Source: SB11 sp965222995 (GTDB lineage Bacteria; Bacteroidota; Bacteroidia; UBA8524). Taken from it: 64,000 nucleotides of DNA. Positions 44,302 through 53,105 of the stretch are shown in pieces. Positions within the stretch are counted from its first letter, which is position 1. Each line of letters begins with the position of its first letter. The stretch covers positions 2,232,001 to 2,296,000 of the forward strand of contig OZ244977.1 in NCBI GenBank assembly GCA_965222995.1, read 5' to 3'. Below the pieces are notes generated by a model that saw nothing but the letters and a program-made list of their open reading frames with translations, was not told the origin of the DNA and made no database searches. A program made the translations under genes and the position numbers.

Positions 44302-45277
44302 AAAAGTATTAATAACCGGTGGTGCAGGATTTTTAGGTTCTCACCTTTGCGACCGTTTTATAAAAGAAGATTTCCATGTAATAGCCATGGATAATCTTAT
44401 TACCGGAGACCTTCGCAATATTGAGCACCTATTTAAACTACCCAATTTCGAGTTTCATCATCACGATGTATCAAAGTTCATTCATATATCAGGCAAGCTT
44501 GATTATGTTTTACACTTTGCATCGCCTGCAAGCCCGATTGATTATTTAAAAATCCCTATTCAAACCCTTAAAGTAGGCTCTTTGGGTGTTCACCACTGTT
44601 TAGGTTTAGCAAAAGAAAAGGGAGCACGAATGCTTATTGCTTCAACTTCAGAAGTATATGGAGACCCGTTAGTTCATCCGCAAAATGAAGATTACTGGGG
44701 CAATGTAAACCCTGTTGGTCCTCGTGGTGTGTATGATGAAGCTAAACGCTTTCAAGAAGCTATGACCATGGCATATCATACTTTTCATGGTTTAGAAACC
44801 CGTATTGTGCGTATTTTTAATACGTATGGACCTCGAATGCGCCTGAATGACGGGCGAGCACTACCCGCATTTATCGGTCAAGCGTTACGCGGAGAAGATT
44901 TAACTGTTTTTGGTGATGGTAGTCAAACACGCAGTTTTTGCTTTGTTGATGACTTGGTTGAAGGTATTTACCGCCTGTTAATGAGCGATTATGCCCAGCC
45001 TGTAAACATTGGGAATCCGAATGAAATTACTATAAAAGAATTTGCCGAAGAGATTATTAAACTCACAGGTACATCGCAAAAAGTAATTTATAAACCGCTT
45101 CCAAAAGATGACCCTAAGCAACGTCAGCCTGATATAACCAGAGCTAAAGAAATATTAGACTGGGAGCCTAAAGTAAAAAGAGAAGACGGGCTAAAAGTAA
45201 CTTACGAATACTTTAAAACGCTACCCAAAGAAGAATTATTTAAAGACCCACACGGGCGAGAATTCAAAAGCAAATAA
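44294..45277 (+). CDS. UDP-glucuronate decarboxylase (UDP-xylose synthase-like SDR)
   Basis: 327 residues, extended short-chain dehydrogenase. Nucleotide-binding ITGGAGFLG near the start, HFASPASPIDYLKIPIQTL (the UXS-specific block), STSEVYGDPLVHPQNEDYWGNVNP, and Tyr147-x3-Lys151 (GVYDEAKR). The RPDI-like DPKQRQPDITRAKE segment is also typical. UXS enzymes convert UDP-glucuronate to UDP-xylose through a 4-keto intermediate. Eight-base overlap with ugd and one-base overlap with the following acyltransferase show one co-translated unit. UDP-xylose for a surface polysaccharide is the direct prediction. Confidence 0.92.
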   Translation: MRKKVLITGGAGFLGSHLCDRFIKEDFHVIAMDNLITGDLRNIEHLFKLPNFEFHHHDVSKFIHISGKLDYVLHFASPASPIDYLKIPIQTLKVGSLGVHHCLGLAKEKGARMLIASTSEVYGDPLVHPQNEDYWGNVNPVGPRGVYDEAKRFQEAMTMAYHTFHGLETRIVRIFNTYGPRMRLNDGRALPAFIGQALRGEDLTVFGDGSQTRSFCFVDDLVEGIYRLLMSDYAQPVNIGNPNEITIKEFAEEIIKLTGTSQKVIYKPLPKDDPKQRQPDITRAKEILDWEPKVKREDGLKVTYEYFKTLPKEELFKDPHGREFKSK

Positions 45278-45864
45278 TGACATCTGAAACAAAAAACTTC
45301 TTCGCACACGAAACTGCAGTTATTGATGAAGGTTGCATTATTGGTGAGGGTTCAAAAATTTGGCATTTCTCACACATTATGCCCAATTGCACGTTAGGCA
45401 CAAAATGCAACATCGGTCAAAATGTAGTAATATCACCCGAAGTAGTTTTGGGTAACAATGTAAAAGTTCAAAACAACATATCTATATATACAGGAGTAAC
45501 TTGTGACGACGATGTATTTTTAGGCCCCTCAATGGTTTTTACTAATATAACTAATCCTCGCAGTGCAGTTATCCGCAGAGACCAATATGCCAAAACCCAT
45601 GTGGGTAAAGGAGCTAGCATAGGTGCAAATGCAACTATAGTTTGCGGGCATGATATTGGCGAGTTTGCATTTATTGGCGCAGGTTCAGTAGTTACCAAAA
45701 ATGTACCTGCATATGCACTGCTGGTTGGCAATCCGGCGCGCCAAATAGGCTGGATGAGCGAATATGGACATCGCTTGAACTTTGATGAAAATGGAAAAGC
45801 TGAATGTCCTGAAAGCAAGCAACAATATCAATTGAAAGATGGGGTTGTAACCCGTATACCATAA
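45277..45864 (+). CDS. Left-handed beta-helix sugar N-acyltransferase (WbpD/WlbB-like)
   Basis: 195 residues with hexapeptide repeats from about residue 10 to 150 (EGSKIWHFSHIMPNCTLGTKCNIGQNVVISPEVVLGNNVKVQNN...), TNPRSAVIRRDQY and the end FAFIGAGSVVTKNVPAYALLVGNPARQIGW. These match the acetyltransferases acting on UDP-3-amino-uronic acids. The WbpD-class partner aminotransferase is the first gene of this cluster. However, the oxidoreductase that makes the 3-keto sugar (WbpB/WlbA) is not in the window. Start ATG shares a base with the preceding stop. Confidence 0.9.
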   Translation: MTSETKNFFAHETAVIDEGCIIGEGSKIWHFSHIMPNCTLGTKCNIGQNVVISPEVVLGNNVKVQNNISIYTGVTCDDDVFLGPSMVFTNITNPRSAVIRRDQYAKTHVGKGASIGANATIVCGHDIGEFAFIGAGSVVTKNVPAYALLVGNPARQIGWMSEYGHRLNFDENGKAECPESKQQYQLKDGVVTRIP

Positions 45865-45869
45865 CAAAT

Positions 45870-46895
45870 ATGGCTAAACCAAAAATATTAGTTACAGGCG
45901 GTGTAGGTTTTATTGGTTCGCACACCGTAGTAGAATTACATAATGCAGGTTTTGAACCCATTATAATTGATAACCTAAACAATTCAGAGCCGTTTATTCT
46001 TGATAGAATTGAACAGATTACAGGCACTAAACCTATATTTTTCAAAGGAGATGTTTGTGAACGTGCCGACTTACAAAATGTACTAAATCAGCATAATGAT
46101 ATTAAGGGAGTAATTCATTTTGCAGCTTACAAAGCTGTAGGAGAATCGGTACAAGAGCCCTTAAAATATTACCACAATAATGTAAGCGGCTTGGTTGTTT
46201 TATTGCAAGAGCTTCAGGCAAAAGGCATTAATAATATTGTATTTTCATCATCATGTACCGTATACGGACAACCTGAGACTAACCCCGTAACAGAAAACTT
46301 TCCCGTACAAAAAGCTGAATCCCCCTACGGTAACACAAAACAGATTTGTGAGGAGATACTGACAGATACTACTAATGTTACCGATACTAAAGCAATAGCA
46401 CTGCGTTATTTTAATCCTATTGGGGCTCATGATAGTGCTTTAATCGGTGAGTTGCCTTTAGGGGTTCCCAATAATTTAGTACCATTCATTACACAAACCG
46501 CCATTGGTAAGCGCGAAAAGCTTTCCATTTTTGGAGATGATTACAATACTCCCGACGGTACTTGTATAAGAGACTATCTACATGTGGTAGATTTAGCCAA
46601 AGCACATGTTAGGGCTGTAGACCGCCTTTTACAAAACGAGAGTGCAGATAAATTAGAGATTTTTAACCTGGGTACCGGCAAAGGCAGTAGTGTAAAAGAA
46701 GTAGTTGATACATTTATAGTTGAAACAGGCGTAAACTTCAATTATGTATATGCTCCCCGCCGTGCTGGTGATGTGGAACAAGTATATGCTGATACTACTA
46801 AAGCGAACGAAATATTGGGCTGGAAAACAGAGAGAGACCTGAAAAATATGCTGGTTACCGCTTGGGAATGGGAAAAAGCCATTTCTAAAAAATAA
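45870..46895 (+). CDS. galE: UDP-glucose 4-epimerase
   Basis: 341 residues, extended SDR. VTGGVGFIGSHTVVEL at the N-terminus, the HFAAYKAVGESVQEPLKYYHNN block specific to GalE, SSSCTVYGQPE, and the catalytic Tyr153-x3-Lys157 in SPYGNTK. RYFNPIGAHDSALIGE and RDYLHVVDLAKAHV complete the family signature. It interconverts UDP-glucose and UDP-galactose (or the GlcNAc pair). It starts five bases after the acyltransferase gene and closes the sugar cluster, so the cluster covers UDP-Gal, UDP-GlcA, UDP-Xyl and an acylated amino sugar. Confidence 0.95.
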   Translation: MAKPKILVTGGVGFIGSHTVVELHNAGFEPIIIDNLNNSEPFILDRIEQITGTKPIFFKGDVCERADLQNVLNQHNDIKGVIHFAAYKAVGESVQEPLKYYHNNVSGLVVLLQELQAKGINNIVFSSSCTVYGQPETNPVTENFPVQKAESPYGNTKQICEEILTDTTNVTDTKAIALRYFNPIGAHDSALIGELPLGVPNNLVPFITQTAIGKREKLSIFGDDYNTPDGTCIRDYLHVVDLAKAHVRAVDRLLQNESADKLEIFNLGTGKGSSVKEVVDTFIVETGVNFNYVYAPRRAGDVEQVYADTTKANEILGWKTERDLKNMLVTAWEWEKAISKK

Positions 46896-46965
46896 TACTT
46901 CTATACAGAAACACATATTGATTAAACCAATTTAAAATTGTTAATTTGGTCTAAATCAATCTATC

Positions 46966-47781
46966 ATGCCGCAAACAGAAGGACAATTTATCCTTTTTAA
47001 TAAGGATGAATTTAAAAACTATCTTTTGAGTACATCATTTCATAGGAATATCTATCGTATTCAAAACCACCATACTTACATACCTAACTATACTCATTTT
47101 TTTAAAGACTCACCCCCTAATCATTTTAAATGGCTTAAGGGAATGAAACGAAGCCATCTGCAAAGGGGCTTTAGCGACATTGGGCAAAACCTTACCACTT
47201 TTCCTGATGGTACAGTCGCCCTTTGCCGCACCTTTGAAAAAATACCTGCTGCAATAAAAGGGGCAAATACAGGCAGTATTGCCATAGAACATTTAGGCTA
47301 TTTTGATGAAAATCAGGATGATATGACTGATGAACACAAAGAAATTATAGTATTTACTAATGCTGTCTTATGCCATAGGTTTAAACTCTCTCCAAACGAT
47401 GAAAGTATTATTTACCACCATTGGTTTGATTTAAGTAGTGGCAAACGTACTAATGGTACTGGAGTTACTAAAACTTGTCCGGGTACAAACTTTTTTGGAG
47501 GTAATACAGTTGAAGCAGCCAACAAAAACTTTATTCCACTGGTTGCAGAACAACTTAATAGCTTTATAAAAGAAAAACCCACACAACCTCAAACAAAAAC
47601 AGGAACTGTTACTGCTAGTAGATTAAATGTTCGCACTGGGGCAGGTACAAATTATAAAGCAACTCACCTGATAAGCCGTGGAACAAAAGTTACCATTTAT
47701 GCAGAACTAAACGGATGGTATAAAATTGATGCCGAGCAAAGCCTTTGGGTATCAAAACAATTTATTGCATTAGATAATTAA
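46966..47781 (+). CDS. N-acetylmuramoyl-L-alanine amidase with C-terminal SH3 domain
   Basis: 271 residues. The amidase domain (about 25-195) has the zinc-ligand type residues of the Amidase_2/PGRP fold: NHHTYIPNYTHF, the late IYHHWFD histidines and TKTCPGTNFF. From about 205 a bacterial SH3 domain follows: VTASRLNVRTGAGTNYKATHLISRGTKVTIY, ending with GWYKI and SLWVSKQFI. No signal peptide is visible, unusual for a peptidoglycan hydrolase. It may act on fragments or leave by another route. A membrane protein gene starts 15 bases downstream and is probably its partner. An imperfect dyad (46918-46959) lies before its start. Confidence 0.85.
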   Translation: MPQTEGQFILFNKDEFKNYLLSTSFHRNIYRIQNHHTYIPNYTHFFKDSPPNHFKWLKGMKRSHLQRGFSDIGQNLTTFPDGTVALCRTFEKIPAAIKGANTGSIAIEHLGYFDENQDDMTDEHKEIIVFTNAVLCHRFKLSPNDESIIYHHWFDLSSGKRTNGTGVTKTCPGTNFFGGNTVEAANKNFIPLVAEQLNSFIKEKPTQPQTKTGTVTASRLNVRTGAGTNYKATHLISRGTKVTIYAELNGWYKIDAEQSLWVSKQFIALDN

Positions 47782-47796
47782 AACCTACTCCCTATC

Positions 47797-49053
47797 ATGA
47801 ATACTAATTTGGAACCCATAAATGGTGCTGAGAAAAAAACACCATTGATAAAAAAATTATTCACTATTGAGTTTTGGCAAAAAGAAAACAATTGGCTACT
47901 ACTACTAACCCTTTTATTACTTGTTACTCTTACAGTGTATTTAAGTGTACATAGTATGGAACAATATAACTCAGATGCTCCGCATGAATATTATGACGAA
48001 CCCCATGAAGCCGAGTACAAAAAAATGGATGATGCGGATATTGCATACCTCACCTCATTAATAAATGTGGGCTCCACCAGTATACCTATTCCTGGGCAAA
48101 ATATCCCAAAAGAGAATGATACTACAAGCATATTACAAGACGAAGCCACTTTTGCGGGTATACGTTTTGAGCATAACCCCAACAACAGAGTAGTAAAAGA
48201 TTTTATAGTTTCTCAATTGCCTTATGTATACCCCCAAGACACTGTTAAAGTTTTTAATCTTTTAGATGAACAACCTAATTCTCTGGCAGTAGCCTACATA
48301 CAAAATACAAGATTCAGGGTAAAATCCTACTTTTGGTTAGCAGGACCACATACTTATCTTGAAGTAATTTTCTGGACCATTTTTGGGGTTATTGCCAGTA
48401 TTCTGTTCTATATATCTTCAGCCATAGCAAACGGAATTGGCTTTAAACCCGAAGAAAGCCCCGGGCACTTAGCCAAAATAGTATATGCCCCCTTCATTTC
48501 ATTAATAATAATCTTCTCATACAATGTAATTTCAAATCCCGATAGCTTTATAGATGTAAGCGCATCTAAAGGTACCCTTATTATTTCCTTTTTGCTGGGT
48601 TTCTACTCTAGCAGGGCTATGAAACTATTGGATAAAATTAAAGATGTGGTTTTACCTTATGGCGACCAAACCTCTGCTGATGCCAGACGAGATACCGATA
48701 CAGAAGAAAACTCAACTACTAATGCCACAAAACCTGTTGACGTTAGTATAGAAGTAAGTATTAACGACCCCAACCACGAAGACCAAGAGGCATTACAAGC
48801 ACATATTTCACAAACTACAGTTACCCTAACACCTAAACAAGAAGGTGCTGAACCAATTGTATTAAAACAAGAGGGTGAGGATGAACTGGACAGTACTTTC
48901 AAAGCCGACAGTATACTTGTAGGAGAATATGTACTAAAAGCAAAACTAACTACTACAGAAGGTAATAACTATGAAGGCGATGAGGAGGTTTCAGTTGGTG
49001 AAGAAACAAACACCTTTGCCATAGCACTTACCAAAACAGAAGTAAGCGGGTAA
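47797..49053 (+). CDS. Hypothetical membrane protein with C-terminal beta domain
   Basis: 418 residues. One transmembrane helix at about 31-53, a soluble acidic loop (about 60-180), then three membrane helices at about 190-215, 232-250 and 262-280. The C-terminal region (about 295-418) is a Thr/Glu-rich beta domain that reads like an Ig- or carboxypeptidase-regulatory-like module (VDVSIEVSINDP..., ILVGEYVLKAKLTTTEG). I know no family for it. It follows the amidase gene by 15 bases on the same strand, so the two probably act together at the envelope. Confidence 0.6.
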   Translation: MNTNLEPINGAEKKTPLIKKLFTIEFWQKENNWLLLLTLLLLVTLTVYLSVHSMEQYNSDAPHEYYDEPHEAEYKKMDDADIAYLTSLINVGSTSIPIPGQNIPKENDTTSILQDEATFAGIRFEHNPNNRVVKDFIVSQLPYVYPQDTVKVFNLLDEQPNSLAVAYIQNTRFRVKSYFWLAGPHTYLEVIFWTIFGVIASILFYISSAIANGIGFKPEESPGHLAKIVYAPFISLIIIFSYNVISNPDSFIDVSASKGTLIISFLLGFYSSRAMKLLDKIKDVVLPYGDQTSADARRDTDTEENSTTNATKPVDVSIEVSINDPNHEDQEALQAHISQTTVTLTPKQEGAEPIVLKQEGEDELDSTFKADSILVGEYVLKAKLTTTEGNNYEGDEEVSVGEETNTFAIALTKTEVSG

Positions 49054-49140
49054 ACTCTTCAACAAATAACATTAGCAGTAGCGACTTAAACGTGAAACTG
49101 AAAATTTAAAACTGTAAACCAAACACTATCTTCGCAGGCT

Positions 49141-51039
49141 GTGGCTACAAATTATCTTTCAGTAGAGAACATCAGCAAAGCATACGGAGAAAAAACACTA
49201 TTTAGTGAGCTTTCATTCGGTATAGACCAAGGACAAAAAATTGCCTTAATCGCCAATAATGGTACAGGAAAAACTACATTGCTTAATATTATAGCAGGCA
49301 TTGATATACCTGATAGTGGCGAGGTAGTGTTCCGTAGAGATATTAGAGTAGGCTACCTACCCCAAGAGCCTGATTTTGAAGGAGCCATTACAGTAGCCGA
49401 TTATATTTTTTATGATGAAAGTCCTGTAATGCAAGCCATAAAGGCTTACGAGCAAGCAGCAGATAACCATAGCCAACAACAAAGTGCAGCCACAGAAGAA
49501 GCACTTACCATAGCTACCCAGCAAGCCGACGCCCTAGATATTTGGCAGCATGAAGCTAAAGTGCAACAAATACTAGGTAAGCTCGAAATTCAACTCCCAA
49601 ATAGAGAAATATCAAAACTATCAGGTGGCGAAAAGAAACGTGTGGCTATAGCAAGATTGCTAATAAACAATCCTGATATACTTATCATGGATGAGCCTAC
49701 CAACCATTTAGACATTAGTATGATTGAGTGGCTGGAGAATTACCTAAGTACTGACAATACAACATTATTAATGGTAACACACGACCGTTACTTTCTAGAT
49801 AATGTAACCAATGAAATACTAGAGCTAGACGGTGGACAAATACATAAATACAATGGCAACTACGAATATTTTTTAGAAAAGAAACAAGAACGCATAGAGC
49901 GTGAGGCAAAAGAAACCGAAAAAGCCAAAAACCTTATGCGCAAAGAGTTGGAGTGGATGCGCCGCCAACCTAAAGCAAGAGGTACAAAATCTAAATCTCG
50001 CATTGAGGCTTTTTACGATTTAAAAGAAAAGGCAGGTAATATCCGTAAAGAAGATAGTATTAGCTTCAATGTAAAAATGAATCGCCTAGGAGGTAAAGTA
50101 ATGGAGCTTAAAAACCTCAGAAAAGGCTATGGAGATAACATTTTCTTTAACAACTTTACTTACACCTTTAAAAAAGGTGAACGCATTGGTATAGTAGGTA
50201 AAAACGGAGCAGGAAAATCTACCTTTCTAAATGTTATCACAGAAAAAGAACCTTTAGATGCAGGCACAGTAGTCCCCGGCGATACTTTGGTAATGGGTTA
50301 CTACAACCAAAAAGGGCTAAAGATAGAAGAAGACAAACGGGTAATTGAAGTAATAAGAGACATAGCAGATGTACTACCATTAGGAGGGAAAGAGGGTAGC
50401 TTAACAGCTATGCAGTTACTGCAAACTTTCAACTTTCACCCGAAACAACAACACGATTATGTTTCTACCCTTAGTGGCGGCGAGCGCAGGCGTTTGTATT
50501 TACTTACGCTGCTAATGGAGAACCCAAACTTCTTAATTCTTGATGAACCTACTAACGACCTTGACCTTTTAACCCTTACCACCCTTGAAGAGTTCTTAAT
50601 GAACTATCAAGGTTGTTTACTTATAGTATCTCACGACCGTTATTTCTTAGACCGCCTATGCGACCATCTTTTTGTATTTGAAGGCGATGGCCAAATAAAA
50701 GATTACAACGGCAGCTACACCCAATACCGAATAGAAAAACAAGCCGAAGAAGAACAGAAACAAAAGCAAGAAAAAGCTGAGAAGATTGAAACTGAAAAAC
50801 CTGCTCAAACTAATAATTGTAAACCCCGTAAAGCCACCTATAAAGAAAAACAAGAATGGGAAAGCCTTGAGGGTGAGATGGAAGTTTTAGAACAACAGAA
50901 AGCTGAATTAACTGAAAAACTAAGTAGTGGAGAGGGAGACCATACCCAAATAGCAGAATGGGCAAAAGAAATAGAAACGGTAAACCAGCAGTTGGAAGAA
51001 AAAGAAATGCGTTGGCTAGAATTGAGTGAGTTGTTTTAA
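49141..51039 (+). CDS. uup: ABC-F family ATPase, Uup branch
   Basis: 632 residues, two ATP-binding cassettes. Cassette 1: Walker A IANNGTGKTT (about 38-46), signature LSGGEKKRVAIARLL and DEPTNHLD. Cassette 2: GKNGAGKST, signature LSGGERRRLYLLTLL, DEPTNDLD. The C-terminal region after about 560 is the Uup-type coiled-coil domain (EKQEWESLEGEMEVLEQQ.., WAKEIETVNQQLEEKEMRW). Known Uup proteins bind branched DNA and ribosomes. The start is GTG, following TATCTTCGCAGGCT, a variant of the -7 box. A second ABC-F gene of another branch is at 10154. Confidence 0.93.
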   Translation: MATNYLSVENISKAYGEKTLFSELSFGIDQGQKIALIANNGTGKTTLLNIIAGIDIPDSGEVVFRRDIRVGYLPQEPDFEGAITVADYIFYDESPVMQAIKAYEQAADNHSQQQSAATEEALTIATQQADALDIWQHEAKVQQILGKLEIQLPNREISKLSGGEKKRVAIARLLINNPDILIMDEPTNHLDISMIEWLENYLSTDNTTLLMVTHDRYFLDNVTNEILELDGGQIHKYNGNYEYFLEKKQERIEREAKETEKAKNLMRKELEWMRRQPKARGTKSKSRIEAFYDLKEKAGNIRKEDSISFNVKMNRLGGKVMELKNLRKGYGDNIFFNNFTYTFKKGERIGIVGKNGAGKSTFLNVITEKEPLDAGTVVPGDTLVMGYYNQKGLKIEEDKRVIEVIRDIADVLPLGGKEGSLTAMQLLQTFNFHPKQQHDYVSTLSGGERRRLYLLTLLMENPNFLILDEPTNDLDLLTLTTLEEFLMNYQGCLLIVSHDRYFLDRLCDHLFVFEGDGQIKDYNGSYTQYRIEKQAEEEQKQKQEKAEKIETEKPAQTNNCKPRKATYKEKQEWESLEGEMEVLEQQKAELTEKLSSGEGDHTQIAEWAKEIETVNQQLEEKEMRWLELSELF

Positions 51040-51084
51040 ATAACAGAGCTATTGGCTTTTTTCTATTAGCACTTAGCATTTCTA

Positions 51085-51163
51085 CGTCATTGCGAACATA
51101 GTGAAGCAATCTTTTTCTATTGTAAACAAACAGATTGCTTCGTCGTTCCTTCTTACAATGACG
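51085..51163. repeat. Long imperfect inverted repeat (REP-like)
   Basis: Left arm 51085-51112 (CGTCATTGCGAACATAGTGA...) and right arm 51132-51163 (...TTACAATGACG) pair with several mismatches around a 19-base loop. The right arm matches 8696-8727, so this is a dispersed palindromic element. It lies between uup and mpl and may end uup transcription. Confidence 0.7.
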
Positions 51164-51201
51164 AACAGCCGAATTTTCTTAACTTGCCGCCATAAGAAAC
51201 T

Positions 51202-52554
51202 ATGCACTACCATTTCATTTCCATAGGCGGGGCTGTAATGCACAACCTTGCCTTAGATATACTTTCACAAGGACATAAAGTTACCGGCAGCGACGATGAA
51301 ATTTTCGACCCTGCACTATCTCGACTAAAAGAGCACAATATACTTCCAGAGAAATTTGGGTGGTACCCTGAAAATATAACTACGGATATTGATATAATAA
51401 TACTGGGTATGCATGCCCGTAAGGATAATCCTGAATTACTAAAAGCACAAGAATTGGGGCTAACTATATATTCTTTTCCTGAGTTTATATACCAGCATAG
51501 TAAAAACAAAACACGTGTAGTAATTGGCGGTAGCCATGGTAAAACCACTACAACGGCAATGATAATGCACGTGCTGAAAACGCTTAATAAAGAGTTTGAT
51601 TATATGGTAGGCTCGTCTATAGATGGGTTCGACCGTATGGTAAAAATGAGTGATGCCCCAATAGTAATACTAGAGGGAGATGAGTATTTAACTTCAGCCA
51701 TAGACCATCGCCCTAAATTTTTACTATACAAAGCAGATATTGCCCAACTAACAGGCATAGCTTGGGACCATATAAATGTATTCCCAACGTTTGAAGGTTA
51801 CTTAGAGCAATTTGAGTTATTTATAAACCAATTGCCTGATGGTGCACCCCTCACCTACTATGCTGGTGATGAACATTTAGAAAAAATGGTGGCACCTCAT
51901 AAAGATAGGCTTAACCTACTCCCCTATCATGAATTACCCCATACTATAGAAAATGGGCAAACCTTTCTAAAGACTGAGCAGGGTAAAGTACCACTACATG
52001 TTTTTGGTTTACATGTACTGCAAAATATGGCGGGGGCAAAACATATCTGTAACCAGCTTAATATAAGCAATGCTGATTTTTACACTGCCATTAGCAGTTT
52101 TGAGGGAACTGCGAAGCGTATGGAAAAAATTAAAGACACTGAAAACCTTGTTGTTTTTAGAGATTTTGCCCACTCGCCATCAAAAGTGCAAGCCACAGTT
52201 AATGCAGTAAAAGAGCAATACCCAAACCATAAACTTATAGCTTGTTTTGAGCTGCATACCTTTAGTAGTCTTAATAAAAACTTTCTTGTAGAATATAACG
52301 GCAGCCTCAACAAAGCTGATGAAGCTATAGTTTATTATGACGAACATGTTTTGGAGTTAAAAAAAATGCCTGCACTAGATATAGAAGAAGTAGCTAAAGC
52401 CTTTGGTGGAAGTATAGAAGTATATACTGATGCTGAAATGCTACATAATTATATTCACTCAATAGGTAGAAAAAGTAACTCAACAGGAAATGAAAAAACA
52501 GTACTGTTACTAATGAGCTCAGGTACATTTAGTAATTTGCCCTTACATTTTTAG
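51202..52554 (+). CDS. mpl: UDP-MurNAc:L-Ala-gamma-D-Glu-meso-DAP ligase (murein recycling)
   Basis: 450 residues, Mur-ligase fold. Residues 1-95 form the nucleotide-sugar domain with ISIGGAVMHNLALDILSQGH and GSDDEIFDPA. The ATP loop is GSHGKTTTT (110-118). Then EGDEYLTSAIDHRPKF and GIAWDHINVFPTFE follow in the central domain, and FRDFAHSPSKVQATV in the C-terminal domain. These are Mpl-type, not MurC-type, features. The enzyme reattaches the recycled tripeptide to UDP-MurNAc. It sits near an amidase gene (46966), which would release such peptides. Confidence 0.92.
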   Translation: MHYHFISIGGAVMHNLALDILSQGHKVTGSDDEIFDPALSRLKEHNILPEKFGWYPENITTDIDIIILGMHARKDNPELLKAQELGLTIYSFPEFIYQHSKNKTRVVIGGSHGKTTTTAMIMHVLKTLNKEFDYMVGSSIDGFDRMVKMSDAPIVILEGDEYLTSAIDHRPKFLLYKADIAQLTGIAWDHINVFPTFEGYLEQFELFINQLPDGAPLTYYAGDEHLEKMVAPHKDRLNLLPYHELPHTIENGQTFLKTEQGKVPLHVFGLHVLQNMAGAKHICNQLNISNADFYTAISSFEGTAKRMEKIKDTENLVVFRDFAHSPSKVQATVNAVKEQYPNHKLIACFELHTFSSLNKNFLVEYNGSLNKADEAIVYYDEHVLELKKMPALDIEEVAKAFGGSIEVYTDAEMLHNYIHSIGRKSNSTGNEKTVLLLMSSGTFSNLPLHF

Positions 52555-52561
52555 AGCTATT

Positions 52562-52945
52562 ATGAAAACCATATTATTTTCCTTATTTCTTACTCTTCCA
52601 TTACTGAGCTTTACCCAAACACAAGAAGAGATTGAAGCTATGGGTCTAAAGCAATACATTTTTGTAATGTATACTAAAGGTGATGTTCGTAGCCAAGACT
52701 CTGCTACAGTAATGAAAATTCAAACTCAGCATTTGAATCACTTAGACAGTTTGGCAAAAATTGGTGTGCTAAACGTAGCGGGGCCGTTTTTAGAAGAACA
52801 TAACTGGCGCGGATTATTAATTTTTGACGTAAAAACGAAAGAAGAAGCAGAAAGCTATGTGAAAAAAGACCCTGCTGTTAAGGCAGGAAGACTTAAGTAT
52901 ATTATACTACCGTGGATGACAAAAAAAGGGGTAAGCTTCAAGTAG
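52562..52945 (+). CDS. Exported YCII-like domain protein
   Basis: 127 residues. The signal peptide is cleaved near residue 20 (LLSFTQ). The mature part is a single YCII-like alpha/beta ferredoxin fold, with YIFVMYTKGDVRSQD, HLNHLDSLAKIGVLNVAGPF and LLIFDVKTKEEAESYVKKDPAVKAG. The last matches the DPAV motif of the YCII family. Most YCII proteins are cytoplasmic; a version exported to the periplasm is less usual. It follows mpl after seven bases. Function unknown. Confidence 0.8.
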   Translation: MKTILFSLFLTLPLLSFTQTQEEIEAMGLKQYIFVMYTKGDVRSQDSATVMKIQTQHLNHLDSLAKIGVLNVAGPFLEEHNWRGLLIFDVKTKEEAESYVKKDPAVKAGRLKYIILPWMTKKGVSFK

Positions 52946-52954
52946 TTTTTGAGA

Positions 52955-52973
52955 AAACAGGTATAAATACCTA
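52955..52973. repeat. 19-bp palindromic word, copy 2
   Basis: AAACAGGTATAAATACCTA, identical to 39394-39412, ten bases after the stop of the YCII-like gene. The core AGGTAT-AA-ATACCT can fold or bind a dimeric protein. Confidence 0.6.
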
Positions 52974-53105
52974 CGCGTTAACATAAAGTTTAAAACTTTT
53001 TACTTAAATGAAATAAGTAATCTCTCAAATTTATTTTTAATTTGAGTTAAGGATATTTACTGGGGATATCAATTGCTAACTATATAACTAAAAAACTATA
53101 TTACT

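Noticed and set aside
51085..51163. Insertion sequence end
   Set aside because: Only a palindrome with no transposase gene or flanking duplication; kept as a repeat.
52985..53046. AT-rich hairpins (AAAGTTTAAAACTTT; CTCAAATT/AATTTGAG) after the YCII-like gene
   Set aside because: Short AT stems with no T tract and low stability; expected by chance in such AT-rich DNA.
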